Shown here: in pieces, positions 37,467-45,874 of the stretch
Numbering within the stretch: the stretch's first letter is position 1
Layout: each line of letters opens with the position of its first letter
Origin: Haliea sp.
GTDB taxonomy: Bacteria; Pseudomonadota; Gammaproteobacteria; Pseudomonadales; Halieaceae
DNA: 46,057 nt
Assembly: GCA_002862465.1 (NCBI GenBank)
Contig: PKDD01000146.1
Location: forward strand, 1 to 46,057
Direction of reading: 5' to 3'
Notes under the pieces: model-generated
What the model saw: the letters and a program-made list of their open reading frames with translations, nothing else
Told to the model about the DNA's origin: nothing
The model's database searches: none
Position numbers and translations under genes: made by a program

Positions 37467-37498
37467 GCCCGGTTGCTGCGCATCCCGGGCTTTTTTTT
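37467..37498 (+). terminator. Intrinsic terminator after rpsI
   Basis: GCCCGG (37467-37472) pairs with CCGGGC (37485-37490) across a 12-base loop, followed directly by eight T (37491-37498). It lies about 50 bases after the rpsI stop and separates the ribosomal operon from petA. Confidence 0.85.
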
Positions 37499-37541
37499 GA
37501 GCGATTCAAAGGCATCGGGCTTGTAATTTGGGCCCACTCAA

Positions 37542-37589
37542 GCTGTTGCAAAAAAGGCATTCAAATCAAGGCGTTTTCCTTGTAACAGC
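37542..37589. repeat. Inverted repeat upstream of petA
   Basis: GCTGTTGCAA (37542-37551) and TTGTAACAGC (37580-37589) form a ten-pair stem with one G-T wobble and a 28-base loop. It lies in the 269-base gap between rpsI and petA, after the terminator. It may be a copy of a dispersed intergenic repeat or a petA operator; no second copy was noticed in this window. Confidence 0.4.
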
Positions 37590-37683
37590 CGAGCAAAATC
37601 ATTACCATCTGCATCCGTTTAAAGACGCATCTCAGATCATTGTTTGATGGGCGTCAGTTGGCCTGCAATATTGGGAGAGAAGC

Positions 37684-38283
37684 ATGACGAGCGACGGCGT
37701 GAACCCGGGAAGAAGGAAATTCCTGACAGCTGCCACAAGCGCAGTCGGTGCCGCTGGGGCTGTCGGTATTTTAACGCCATTTGTAGGATCTTGGAATCCG
37801 TCAGCAAAGGCGAAAGCAGCAGGAGCCCCTGTCAAAGCTGATGTGAGTCAGTTAGAGCCCGGTCAGATGATTGTTCTCGAATGGCGTGGGCAGCCGGTTT
37901 ATATTGTAAACCGCACCACTAGCCAGCTTGAAGCGCTTGCAGGCCTCAATACCCAGCTGCGAGACCCTGAATCTGAAAACGCTGCGCAGCAGCCAGAGTA
38001 TATCACCGGGATAGAACGTTCTAGCAACCCAAACATACTGGTGGTTGTCGGACTTTGTACACACCTTGGCTGCGCCCCCAAGTTTGTTCCTGAAGTGGGC
38101 GCGCCCGACATGGGCGGAGCCGCCTGGGTGGGTGGATTCTTTTGTCCCTGCCATGGCTCGAAATTTGATCTATCCGGCCGCGTTTATGCGGGCGTTCCTG
38201 CTCCCTCTAACTTGTTGGTTCCTCCCTATTCATATGAGGGTGACGAGGTTTTGGTTGTCGGCGTGAATCCGGAGAATGTGTGA
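37684..38283 (+). CDS. petA: Ubiquinol-cytochrome c reductase iron-sulphur subunit (Rieske)
   Basis: The 199-residue Rieske protein of the bc1 complex carries the [2Fe-2S] cluster that takes electrons from ubiquinol. A twin-arginine motif (GRRKFLT) precedes the N-terminal membrane helix. The cluster ligands are in CTHLGC and CPCHGS, followed by SGRVYAGVPAPSNLLVPPY. GGGAGAG lies just before the ATG. The stop overlaps the downstream gene start by one base (TGATG), so the whole complex is encoded as a two-gene operon. Confidence 0.97.
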   Translation: MTSDGVNPGRRKFLTAATSAVGAAGAVGILTPFVGSWNPSAKAKAAGAPVKADVSQLEPGQMIVLEWRGQPVYIVNRTTSQLEALAGLNTQLRDPESENAAQQPEYITGIERSSNPNILVVVGLCTHLGCAPKFVPEVGAPDMGGAAWVGGFFCPCHGSKFDLSGRVYAGVPAPSNLLVPPYSYEGDEVLVVGVNPENV

Positions 38284-40319
38284 TGAGTAATATGCTAGTT
38301 GGATTAAGAGATTGGGTCGATGCGCGCCTGCCTATCATGAAGGCGTGGAACACGCATATGGCCAAGTATTATGCGCCCAAAAACTTTAATTTTTGGTATT
38401 TTTTCGGAGTCTTGTCCCTGTTGGTGCTGGTTAACCAACTGCTCACTGGAATCTGGCTGACTATGAGCTATACGCCCTCCCAAGAGGACGCCTTCGCTTC
38501 TGTCGAATATATCATGCGTGACGTCGATTACGGTTGGATACTGCGCTATATGCACTCCACGGGGGCGTCGGCGTTCTTCGTAGTGGTCTATTTGCATATG
38601 TTTCGAGCCATGCTTTATGGCTCTTACAAGAAGCCTCGAGAGCTAATCTGGATTTTTGGCATGCTTATTTTTGTTGTGCTAATGGCTGAAGCCTTCGTTG
38701 GCTATGTGCTGCCATGGGGCCAAATGTCGTACTGGGGCGCACAGGTTATTATTTCTTTATTCGGTGCAATTCCTTACTTCGGTGAGGATATCGTCACATG
38801 GATTCGCGGAGACTACCTACTCTCCGGCATTACGCTGAACCGGTTCTTCGCGCTGCATGTGGTTGCTTTGCCTATTATTTTGTTGGCTTTGGTTGTGTTG
38901 CACCTACTGGCACTGCACGAAGTGGGCTCAAACAATCCGGATGGCGTCGATATTAAGAAGTACAAAGATAAAGATGGTGTGCCGCTGGATGGGGTAGCAT
39001 TTCACCCCTACTACACGGTGCATGACTTGCAGGCAATTGGCGTGTTCCTATTTATATTTTGTGGGATCATGTTTTTCATGCCGGAAATGGGTGGCTTCTT
39101 TCTGGAGTATCCCAACTTTGAGCAGGCAAACAATCTGAAGACGCCTGAGCACATAGCCCCTACTTGGTATTTCACGCCTTTTTATTCTGTGCTTCGTGCC
39201 GTGCCAGACAAGCTCTGGGGCTTCGTAGCATTCGCCGCGTCGGTTGCCATACCGTTCATGTTGCCTTGGCTGGATCGTAGCCCGGTCAGATCTTGGCGCT
39301 ATCGCGGTAATATCACGAAGGTAATGTTGGTGGCATTCGTATCTTCATTCCTCATTCTGGGCGTATTGGGTGCCTGGGCGCCCACCGAGGGGCGGACGAT
39401 ACTGGCTCGCATTTGTTCCATCATCTATTTTAGCTTTTTCTTGCTGATGCCAATATGGTCGTCGATTGACAAAACTAAGCCAGAGCCTGATCGCGTGACC
39501 ATGGACGGCGGCATTGGGTTCTGGGGCAGCATGGGCGCTTTACTGCTGGTATTAGCGTTGACTGTTTTGCCTCTGCAAGCGGTAGCAGCATCCTCATACG
39601 CTTGTGGGACTATCGAGTGCGACGAATTTGTAGCTGATCCCCGCGATAAGGCCTCATTGCAGCACGGTATTCAAACTTATATGAATTACTGTATGGGGTG
39701 CCACTCCCTTAAATATCAGCGTTATACTCGGGTAGCGGATGATCTTGGCATTCCGGAGGACCTGTTTAAGGTCAATTTGATGTTCGATCCTGACGTCAAG
39801 ATGGGGTCTTTGATGGAAAATGCCATGGATAACGCTGAAGCTAAAAAATGGTTCGGCGCTGCGCCGCCGGATCTGACACTGGTTTCTCGCGCTCGTCAAC
39901 CGGAGTGGCTCTACACTTATTTGAGAACCTTTTATCAGGACGGTAGCCGCCCATATGGCGTTAATAACAAGGTATTTAAGGACGTGGGTATGCCGCATGT
40001 GTTGCTAGAATTGCAGGGCATGCAGGAGTGCGCCCCGGGTCCCGTTACGGCCGCCAATGGTGGTGTAAAACGCGATCCTTTGACGGGCGAAGATATACTG
40101 GAGGATCCTTGCGGGCAGTTTGTCATTCCGGTAGCTGGAGAAATGACTTCCCAACAGTTCGATAAGACGGTGTATGATCTGGTAAACTTCCTTGCCTATT
40201 CGGCTGAGCCGATGGTCGTTGACCGTCACCGAATAGGCATGTTTACATTGCTTTTTATTGCCTTTTTTACGGTTTTTGCTTGGTTACTCAATCGAGAGTA
40301 CTGGAAAGACGTACACTGA
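38283..40319 (+). CDS. petBC: Cytochrome b / cytochrome c1 fusion polyprotein
   Basis: One uninterrupted 678-residue frame joins cytochrome b and cytochrome c1. Residues about 1-405 are cytochrome b, with haem-ligand histidine pairs in RYMHSTGASAFFVVVYLHMFR and ALHVVALPIILLALVVLHL, and the PEWY-type element as PTWYFTPFYSVLRAVPDK. Residues about 412-437 (GSMGALLLVLALTVLPLQAVA) look like an internal signal peptide. The c1 part has haem c motif CMGCH at 470-474, a DVGMPHVL methionine-ligand region and a C-terminal anchor (MFTLLFIAFFTVFAWLLNREYW). The arrangement resembles Bradyrhizobium fbcH, whose product is cleaved into b and c1. ATG 38283 has GGAG eight bases upstream; GTG 38280 is less likely. 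Confidence 0.95.
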   Translation: MSNMLVGLRDWVDARLPIMKAWNTHMAKYYAPKNFNFWYFFGVLSLLVLVNQLLTGIWLTMSYTPSQEDAFASVEYIMRDVDYGWILRYMHSTGASAFFVVVYLHMFRAMLYGSYKKPRELIWIFGMLIFVVLMAEAFVGYVLPWGQMSYWGAQVIISLFGAIPYFGEDIVTWIRGDYLLSGITLNRFFALHVVALPIILLALVVLHLLALHEVGSNNPDGVDIKKYKDKDGVPLDGVAFHPYYTVHDLQAIGVFLFIFCGIMFFMPEMGGFFLEYPNFEQANNLKTPEHIAPTWYFTPFYSVLRAVPDKLWGFVAFAASVAIPFMLPWLDRSPVRSWRYRGNITKVMLVAFVSSFLILGVLGAWAPTEGRTILARICSIIYFSFFLLMPIWSSIDKTKPEPDRVTMDGGIGFWGSMGALLLVLALTVLPLQAVAASSYACGTIECDEFVADPRDKASLQHGIQTYMNYCMGCHSLKYQRYTRVADDLGIPEDLFKVNLMFDPDVKMGSLMENAMDNAEAKKWFGAAPPDLTLVSRARQPEWLYTYLRTFYQDGSRPYGVNNKVFKDVGMPHVLLELQGMQECAPGPVTAANGGVKRDPLTGEDILEDPCGQFVIPVAGEMTSQQFDKTVYDLVNFLAYSAEPMVVDRHRIGMFTLLFIAFFTVFAWLLNREYWKDVH

Positions 40320-40344
40320 GTGCGCGTAATTGGTGGTGTTGAGA

Positions 40345-40374
40345 TTGACTCAGCGCCATTCCGTGTTCTAAAAA
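40345..40374 (+). promoter_or_regulatory. Candidate sigma-70 promoter of sspA
   Basis: TTGACT (40345-40350) and TAAAAA (40369-40374) are 18 bases apart in the 73-base gap between the cytochrome gene and sspA. The -35 matches at five of six positions, the -10 at four. It would allow sspAB to be expressed independently of the bc1 genes. Confidence 0.4.
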
Positions 40375-40392
40375 AATACTGAGGAATCCTTA

Positions 40393-41025
40393 ATGGGTGT
40401 TGTGGCAAAGCGGTCTTCGATGACATTTTTTTCTGATAGCTCCAGTCACTATAGCCATAGGGTGCGCATTGTGCTGGCTGAGAAAGGTGTCACGGTCGAC
40501 CTCGTCGAATCCGATGCAGCGCACCCTCCCGCCGAGTTGGCCGATCTGAACCCCTACAATAGTTTGCCAACATTGGTAGACCGTGATTTGGTGCTTTATG
40601 AGTCCAAGGTAATGATGGAATACTTGGACGAACGCTTTCCACATCCGCCGTTGTTGCCGGTATACCCAGTGGCTCGCGCAGAAAGTCGACTCTTTATTCA
40701 CCGTATCGAGAAGGATTGGGGCGCACTGGTTGATACGATCCAGCACACTCGCAGTGAGAATGTTATCAAGAAGTCAGTCAAGGAACTGCGTGAAAGTATT
40801 CTGGGTGTTGCGCCAATTTTTGCGGAAAAGCCGTTTTTTATGAGCGACGAATTCACCTTGGTAGACTGCTGCATTGCGCCTATTTTGTGGCGTCTTCCGT
40901 TTTTGGGTGTGGAAATCCGGCCTAGCAAGCAGACAAAACCTCTGCAGACTTATATGGATCATCTATTTAACCGAGAGTCTTTTCAGGAGAGTCTGACCGA
41001 GCAAGAGCGAGAAATGCGACTTTAG
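40393..41025 (+). CDS. sspA: Stringent starvation protein A
   Basis: The 210-residue GST-fold protein binds RNA polymerase and alters transcription during starvation and stress. The thioredoxin-like N-domain has [24 protein letters not shown] and [19 protein letters not shown]. The helical C-domain has [31 protein letters not shown] before the ATG supports the start. It is followed 15 bases on by sspB, the conserved pairing downstream of petABC. Confidence 0.96.
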   Translation: MGVVAKRSSMTFFSDSSSHYSHRVRIVLAEKGVTVDLVESDAAHPPAELADLNPYNSLPTLVDRDLVLYESKVMMEYLDERFPHPPLLPVYPVARAESRLFIHRIEKDWGALVDTIQHTRSENVIKKSVKELRESILGVAPIFAEKPFFMSDEFTLVDCCIAPILWRLPFLGVEIRPSKQTKPLQTYMDHLFNRESFQESLTEQEREMRL

Positions 41026-41040
41026 GACAGTCTTTCCCTA

Positions 41041-41433
41041 GTGGCAGAGTTGATGATGAATTCTAGTCGTCCTTACATTATGCGTGCACTCTATGAGTGG
41101 ATTGTAGACAATGACCTGACGCCCTACGTGCTGGTGGAGGCATCGACGCCCGGTGTCATAGTTCCTCAACAATTTGTTAAGGACAACCAGATTGTCCTTA
41201 ACATTTCCCCGGACGCCGTAGTTGACTTGAATATATCCAATGAGGCCATGGTTTTTAACGGTCGATTTGGTGGCGTCGCAACTGATATCTTTGTGCCAAT
41301 CCCTGCCGTTGTGGGCATCTACGCTCGAGAAAATGGCCAGGGTATGGTGTTCGACCCTGAGGAGACCGTCAGATCGCCGGATGATACGCCGCCTGATCCT
41401 GAAAAGCGTCCTTCTCTCAAGATTGTCAAGTAA
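41041..41433 (+). CDS. sspB: ClpXP protease specificity-enhancing factor
   Basis: The 130-residue adaptor delivers SsrA-tagged proteins to ClpXP. Family features are SSRPYIMRALYEWIVDNDLTPYVLVEAS, PGVIVPQQFVKDNQIVLNISPDAV and FNGRFGGVATDIFVPIPAVVGIYARENGQG, with the C-terminal ClpX-binding tail PSLKIVK. GTG 41041 is used; ATGs at 41053 and 41056 are plausible and closer to the family N-terminus. It is shorter than E. coli SspB (165 aa) because the acidic linker is reduced. Confidence 0.94.
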   Translation: MAELMMNSSRPYIMRALYEWIVDNDLTPYVLVEASTPGVIVPQQFVKDNQIVLNISPDAVVDLNISNEAMVFNGRFGGVATDIFVPIPAVVGIYARENGQGMVFDPEETVRSPDDTPPDPEKRPSLKIVK

Positions 41434-41478
41434 GATCCGGCGCTTGCCGTTATTGCCTGTGCTGCCAGCGCGGTAACA

Positions 41479-42051
41479 TTAACTTATGATTTGAAACAGT
41501 GATACGACTTTGCTGACCCCGGAAACGTCCGCCGCCATTTCTTTGACATGCGTTGCTTCTTTCTGAGTTACTAGGCCCATCAGATAGACCACGCCATTTT
41601 CAGTTACTACCTTGACCTGTGAGCTTTCAATATCATCACTGGTCAACAGCACAGATTTTATCTTGGAGGTGATCCATGAGTCCTTGCCGCGGGTCAGTCC
41701 GGAGGTGGGTGGGCCGATTTCAAGCTCGTTATATATTCTGCGTACATTCTGAACTTTGCGCACCACCGCAGTTGCTCTCGCTTTTAACACTTTATCGCTG
41801 ACTTGGCCGGCTAAAAGGACATAACCGTTATAACTGACAACTACTAGATGCGCGGTGTCATAGGCGTCATTCGAGGCATGAATGTTTACCTCAACTTTGG
41901 TTTCGATGTTGTCGTCTTCAATAATCCGTCCGAGAGTGCGTTTGTTAGGTGGGTCTTCTATCGAGCCTACCTGCATGCTTGAAAGAAGACTTCCGCAGCC
42001 ATGCAGTGAAAGTAAGAGGCAGGTTAGCAGTGGTGCGAAAATGATTCTCAT
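41479..42051 (-). CDS. dolP: BON-domain outer-membrane lipoprotein DolP (YraP)
   Basis: The 190-residue lipoprotein has a signal with lipobox LHGC (Cys19). Two BON domains follow: about 45-110 (DDNIETKVEVNIHAS, VVSYNGYVLLAGQV) and about 125-190 (WITSKIKSVLL, VVTENGVVYLMGLVTQKEA). DolP helps maintain outer-membrane integrity and BAM function at division sites. It begins three bases after diaA in the minus-strand cluster lpoA-yraN-diaA-dolP. Confidence 0.94.
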   Translation of the reverse strand: MRIIFAPLLTCLLLSLHGCGSLLSSMQVGSIEDPPNKRTLGRIIEDDNIETKVEVNIHASNDAYDTAHLVVVSYNGYVLLAGQVSDKVLKARATAVVRKVQNVRRIYNELEIGPPTSGLTRGKDSWITSKIKSVLLTSDDIESSQVKVVTENGVVYLMGLVTQKEATHVKEMAADVSGVSKVVSLFQIIS

Positions 42052-42054
42052 GTT

Positions 42055-42654
42055 TCAGCCTCGATTGTGCGTGCTAAAAAGGTTGTGATCTATAAGTTCG
42101 CAAAAATGGTGAATGACCATGGTGTGTATTTCGACAATCCGCGCTGGTTGCGTGGCATCTACGCGCAGTTCCACATCCTCTGGACGCATGAGAGTGCCCG
42201 CCTCGCTGTCTTTCGCATTCGACATCATAATGATCCCCATATTTCGTTCTTGGGCTGTCTTTACCGCTCGCAGCAGGTTGTCTGTGCTTGTCGAACTGTT
42301 TATGCACAGCAAGACATCTCCCGCTTGGCCCAGCGCGCGCAGTTGGCGCGAGAAAATTTCATTGATACCATTGGATTGAGCGATGGCGGTGACGCTGGTG
42401 TTGTCTGCACCGAGCGTGAGGCTAGGTAGCGCGGGCCTGTCGTTATCAAAGCGATTGAGTAAATTGCAGGTAAACAGCTGTGCCAGTGCGCCATCTACAC
42501 CGTTGCCGCATACGATGATCTTGCGATCTGCCAGCAGTGCCTCTGCCATCAGTTGGGCGCCACGCACTATCACTTCTGCCAGAGGGTCCACAGCCATAAC
42601 GACAGTATCTATCGTGCTCTGAAAATTATCGGCAATGATGCGGTAGTAGTCCAT
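42055..42654 (-). CDS. diaA: SIS-domain protein DiaA (phosphoheptose isomerase-like)
   Basis: The 199-residue single-SIS-domain protein has KIIVCGNGVDGALAQLF, NTSVTAIAQSNGINEIFSRQL and DVLLCINSSTSTDNLLRAVK. Its genomic context (lpoA-yraN-diaA-dolP) matches DiaA, the DnaA initiator-associating factor, rather than the LPS enzyme GmhA. Sequence alone does not rule out isomerase activity. AAGGA before the ATG supports the start. Confidence 0.88.
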   Translation of the reverse strand: MDYYRIIADNFQSTIDTVVMAVDPLAEVIVRGAQLMAEALLADRKIIVCGNGVDGALAQLFTCNLLNRFDNDRPALPSLTLGADNTSVTAIAQSNGINEIFSRQLRALGQAGDVLLCINSSTSTDNLLRAVKTAQERNMGIIMMSNAKDSEAGTLMRPEDVELRVDATQPARIVEIHTMVIHHFCELIDHNLFSTHNRG

Positions 42655-42678
42655 GCAGGTCCTTCCAGAAAACGAATG

Positions 42679-43077
42679 TCAGGCATTAAATGCACCGCGA
42701 ATCCATCGGATACGCGTGTCGATCCCAGATTGTGGCGGTTCGAAGGCAATCACGTCAAATCGACAGGGCATATTTATTAAATTTGGTCTCTGTTGTAGAA
42801 AAAGTTGGGCCGTTTTCACAATACGCTTTTGCTTGTGAGAGTTGACAGAAGCTGCGGCGCCGTCAAATCGGTCGTTACTGCGCGCCCTGACTTCTATGAA
42901 GACCAAGTGTGTGCCATCGATGGCGATGAGGTCGATCTCGCCGATTTGCATTCTGAAGTTGCGTTCCAGAGGTCGCAGTCCTGCCCTCGCTATCAGGGAC
43001 AGTGCCTGATCTTCGTAATAGTCTCCCAGTGATTTCATCAGGGCATTGCGATGTGGTGGTCGATTCCATTGGGGCAA
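42679..43077 (-). CDS. yraN: YraN-family (UPF0102) endonuclease-like protein
   Basis: The 132-residue protein has a restriction-endonuclease-like core: the acidic residue in IGEIDLIA and the D-ExK-like segment LVFIEVRAR, followed by AAASVNSHKQKRIVKTAQLFL and CRFDVIAFE. Function is not established. The start is TTG at 43077, immediately after the lpoA stop; an ATG at 43038 would give a 119-residue protein that still covers the core. The gene is in the conserved lpoA-yraN-diaA order. Confidence 0.88.
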   Translation of the reverse strand: MPQWNRPPHRNALMKSLGDYYEDQALSLIARAGLRPLERNFRMQIGEIDLIAIDGTHLVFIEVRARSNDRFDGAAASVNSHKQKRIVKTAQLFLQQRPNLINMPCRFDVIAFEPPQSGIDTRIRWIRGAFNA

Positions 43078-44907
43078 TTAGTATATCTGCTGGGCCTTTA
43101 GGACGCCCGCATCAAATGTGGCCGGGGACAGCTGTCGGGTGATACTCAGAGTTGGGTCCATGCTTAGCAGACCCGTATTCCCGCGCATCACTGCGTCCGC
43201 ACCGCTCTGAAGACGCAAAAAATTAGATTGTACGAGATAGGCGTCTGCTCCTAGCGCGTTGAGCCGAGTATACTTGCTGCCCTTGGCGTCCGGAGCTAGG
43301 GCTGCCCGCAGGCCTGAATTGATATCCAATAGCCAGGGCGTTTCAACGAGTTGGATGCCATTTAAATCCTGATTACGCTCGTCTGGAACGCCGTTGTAAA
43401 TACTAGAAATGGCGTAAACAGGAAGATTACCAGCATAGTGAAATGCTAGTAGTGGTTTAATCGAGCGGGCTTCCGCTCCATTACGACTAAGGAGAAAGAT
43501 GACATCCGCGTCTTGTCTGCGACGGGGAGTAAACTCGATGTTGGCACCTATTGCCGCGCGAAGGTCACGCGCCCGCTGTTCACTGGCATCCAGTGACAGT
43601 GCCAATGTGACGCTGTTGGAATAATCGTCGTAGGTGCTATACGTTGTGTCGCTCGCGATGGTGCCGCCAAGGGAATTCCAGCGCTTGCGCAAAGCAGTGT
43701 CCACCTTGCGACCCCAATCCCCTGCTGGTCTTATGATTATCGCTCGGCGAGCGCCCCTGCCAAAAGCGAATTCTGCGACACTGATAGCCTCATCCTCTGG
43801 TGCTAGCGACAGTTGCACCAAGGCGCTGCCCTGAGCGAGCAATACCGGATCATCGATACGATTCAAGGCAAGTATCGGTATAGGGCGCTCTGGGCGCGCA
43901 GCTAGGTCAGCCACAGCTTGTTTGCTCAAAGGGCCAACGACGATGCTAGCGCCCTCGCGCAACGCTTCTGTATAGGCGTCGCTGGCAGAGGGGAATTTTC
44001 CCACGTCAATGACCAAAAGTTCATCTGTCGAGTGCCCCGCGGAACTGTCTGCATAATGAGCGGCGAGAAAGCCTTCCAGCACGGCTTTGCCCGCTTGCGC
44101 CAGTTGTCCGCTAAGCGGCAGTATCAATACCACCTTGCCGTTCTGGATCGATGATGCCAACAGATAATCGAGCCCACCGGGTAGCGGGTAAGCGGCAGGA
44201 TGACCTGGGTTTTCAATGCGCCACTGAGCTAACTCACGCTGCATTTGAGAATCAGTCTGACGGTTGATTAATGCTAGGGCCAGCCAACCGCGCCACTGCG
44301 GATCGGTGGCGTTGGAAAAGGCAATCAAAAGTTGCTGTTTATTCGTCCGTTCTAGATTTTTCCATATGCTGCGCTTCCAGGCGTCAGCAATGCCCCCTTG
44401 GGTGCCCCGCAAAATTTTATCGGCTAGTTCTGCGCTTGCCAGCGAATCGCCTTGCGTTTCGAGTATGTAGTGCTCGAAGCTGCGAATCCGGTAGCGTAAA
44501 GCCGGATCCATACCTGAATAATCCAACTGCTTTAATTGATTCAGTGCCTGTAACTGATCTCCGCGAATATAGGCTATTCGAGCGTGGAGATAACCGACAT
44601 AGGTGGCGTCGTTGGATGACAAACCTTCCGCAGGAAGCTCCTGCAGTACAATACTGGCCTGCATCCAGTCAAACTCTGCAAGCGACTGCTCGGCGCTATT
44701 TAGCGCGTCACTAAACTGACTGGGCGGCAGTGTCAGAGACATCCCCGATCGTTGTATCGGTTTCTGCTCCTCGGGTGCAGGGGGCTGTGGCTCCTTTTTC
44801 TGCGGGTTGCTAGCGCAGCCCCATAGCAATATTGTCAGTAAAAGAAGTGTTAGCATTTTTACTTGGCTGCGCGGACTGGAATATCTCTGTGTCATGTTAT
44901 GCTTCAT
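43078..44907 (-). CDS. lpoA: Penicillin-binding protein activator LpoA
   Basis: The 609-residue outer-membrane lipoprotein has a signal with lipobox LWGC near residue 31. A Pro/Gln/Glu linker follows (QKKEPQPPAPEEQKP), then an N-terminal TPR-like helical domain (about 60-260). The C-terminal half is a periplasmic-binding-like domain (KVVLILPLSGQLAQAGKAVLEGFLAAHY, GASIVVGPLSKQAVADLA, YAISSIYNG). LpoA activates PBP1A in peptidoglycan synthesis. ATG 44907 is given; ATGs at 44895 and 44856 are alternatives and none has a strong ribosome binding site. It is divergent from rsmI. Confidence 0.92.
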   Translation of the reverse strand: MKHNMTQRYSSPRSQVKMLTLLLLTILLWGCASNPQKKEPQPPAPEEQKPIQRSGMSLTLPPSQFSDALNSAEQSLAEFDWMQASIVLQELPAEGLSSNDATYVGYLHARIAYIRGDQLQALNQLKQLDYSGMDPALRYRIRSFEHYILETQGDSLASAELADKILRGTQGGIADAWKRSIWKNLERTNKQQLLIAFSNATDPQWRGWLALALINRQTDSQMQRELAQWRIENPGHPAAYPLPGGLDYLLASSIQNGKVVLILPLSGQLAQAGKAVLEGFLAAHYADSSAGHSTDELLVIDVGKFPSASDAYTEALREGASIVVGPLSKQAVADLAARPERPIPILALNRIDDPVLLAQGSALVQLSLAPEDEAISVAEFAFGRGARRAIIIRPAGDWGRKVDTALRKRWNSLGGTIASDTTYSTYDDYSNSVTLALSLDASEQRARDLRAAIGANIEFTPRRRQDADVIFLLSRNGAEARSIKPLLAFHYAGNLPVYAISSIYNGVPDERNQDLNGIQLVETPWLLDINSGLRAALAPDAKGSKYTRLNALGADAYLVQSNFLRLQSGADAVMRGNTGLLSMDPTLSITRQLSPATFDAGVLKAQQIY

Positions 44908-44970
44908 CAACAATTTGATAGATCCTGTTTGTTCGGGATTTCCGATGTGTGGACATTATAAGGGGAATTT

Positions 44971-45816
44971 GTGTATTCCGGGCTCTATGTTGTGGCAACG
45001 CCCATAGGTAACTTCGGTGATATGTCACAGCGCGCAGTCGAGGTTCTGCAAAATGCAGATATTATTGCTGCAGAAGACACCCGACATACTCAGCGGTTGT
45101 TGCAGTTTTTCTCAATCAACACACCCGTCATGGCATACCATGACCATAGCGACGAGCGTGCATTACAACGCATTAGCGGTTGTTTGTCTGCTGGTGGAAG
45201 CGTAGCGCTTGTGTCTGATGCTGGTACGCCTCTTATCTCTGATCCAGGCTACCGCCTGGTGCGTCATGCGCAGGAGGGTGGCTTTGCTGTGCGGCCTGTT
45301 CCCGGTGCCTGTGCTGCCATCGCAGCATTAAGCGCATCAGGTCTGCCCACGGATCGATTCCTCTTTGAAGGCTTTCTTCCTGCGCGGGAGGGCGCGAGGT
45401 TAAATCGGTTAAATGCACTAAGGTCTGAGTCAGTAACGTTAATCTTTTATGAGGCGCCTCATCGTGTTGAAGCCTCTTTGCAGTCGATGGTTAAGGCGTT
45501 CGGTGCGGCAAGAGAAGCGGTGTTGGCGCGAGAAATGACCAAGCTCTATGAGACAATCAGGCGAGGCTCATTGGCTGAACTGGTGCAGTTTGTAAGCGAT
45601 GACAGTGATCAACAGAGGGGCGAAATGGTCGTCATCGTTGCCGGGAAGCCAAAAGGAGAGCATGCATTGGATGCTGATGTTGCGGCGCTGCTTGTACGGT
45701 TATCGCAGGAATTGCCCGCCAAACGTGCCGCGGCGGTAGTAGCAGACTGCACTGGTTTGCGTAAGAAACAGCTTTACGACTACTTGCTGGCCAATAAACA
45801 GAACATTGGCGGATAG
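44971..45816 (+). CDS. rsmI: 16S rRNA (cytidine1402-2'-O)-methyltransferase
   Basis: The 281-residue SAM-dependent enzyme methylates the 2'-O of C1402 in the P-site decoding centre. Tetrapyrrole-methylase-fold motifs are LYVVATPIGNFGDMSQRAVEVLQ, AAEDTRHTQRLLQFF, ALVSDAGTPLISDPGYRLVRHA and VPGACAAIAALSASGLPTDRFLFEGFLP. The start is GTG at 44971, with AGGGGA five bases upstream. It lies just before rnpB, as in pseudomonads. Confidence 0.96.
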   Translation: MYSGLYVVATPIGNFGDMSQRAVEVLQNADIIAAEDTRHTQRLLQFFSINTPVMAYHDHSDERALQRISGCLSAGGSVALVSDAGTPLISDPGYRLVRHAQEGGFAVRPVPGACAAIAALSASGLPTDRFLFEGFLPAREGARLNRLNALRSESVTLIFYEAPHRVEASLQSMVKAFGAAREAVLAREMTKLYETIRRGSLAELVQFVSDDSDQQRGEMVVIVAGKPKGEHALDADVAALLVRLSQELPAKRAAAVVADCTGLRKKQLYDYLLANKQNIGG

Positions 45817-45838
45817 CGAGGCAGTGGCCACGCATTGC

Positions 45839-45867
45839 TTGCTCTTGACAGCATCAAAGCGTACGCT
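45839..45867 (+). promoter_or_regulatory. Candidate promoter of rnpB
   Basis: TTGCTC (45839-45844) and TACGCT (45862-45867) are 17 bases apart and would start transcription about seven bases on, at the predicted 5' end of RNase P RNA. A perfect TTGACA at 45845-45850 lies in between, but it has no acceptable -10 at 16-18 bases. Confidence 0.45.
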
Positions 45868-45874
45868 TGCTCGC

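Noticed and set aside
45845-45850. Perfect TTGACA as the -35 of rnpB
   Set aside because: At 16-18 bases the following hexamers (TTGCTC, TGCTCG) are poor -10 elements; TTGCTC/TACGCT fits the predicted RNA start better.
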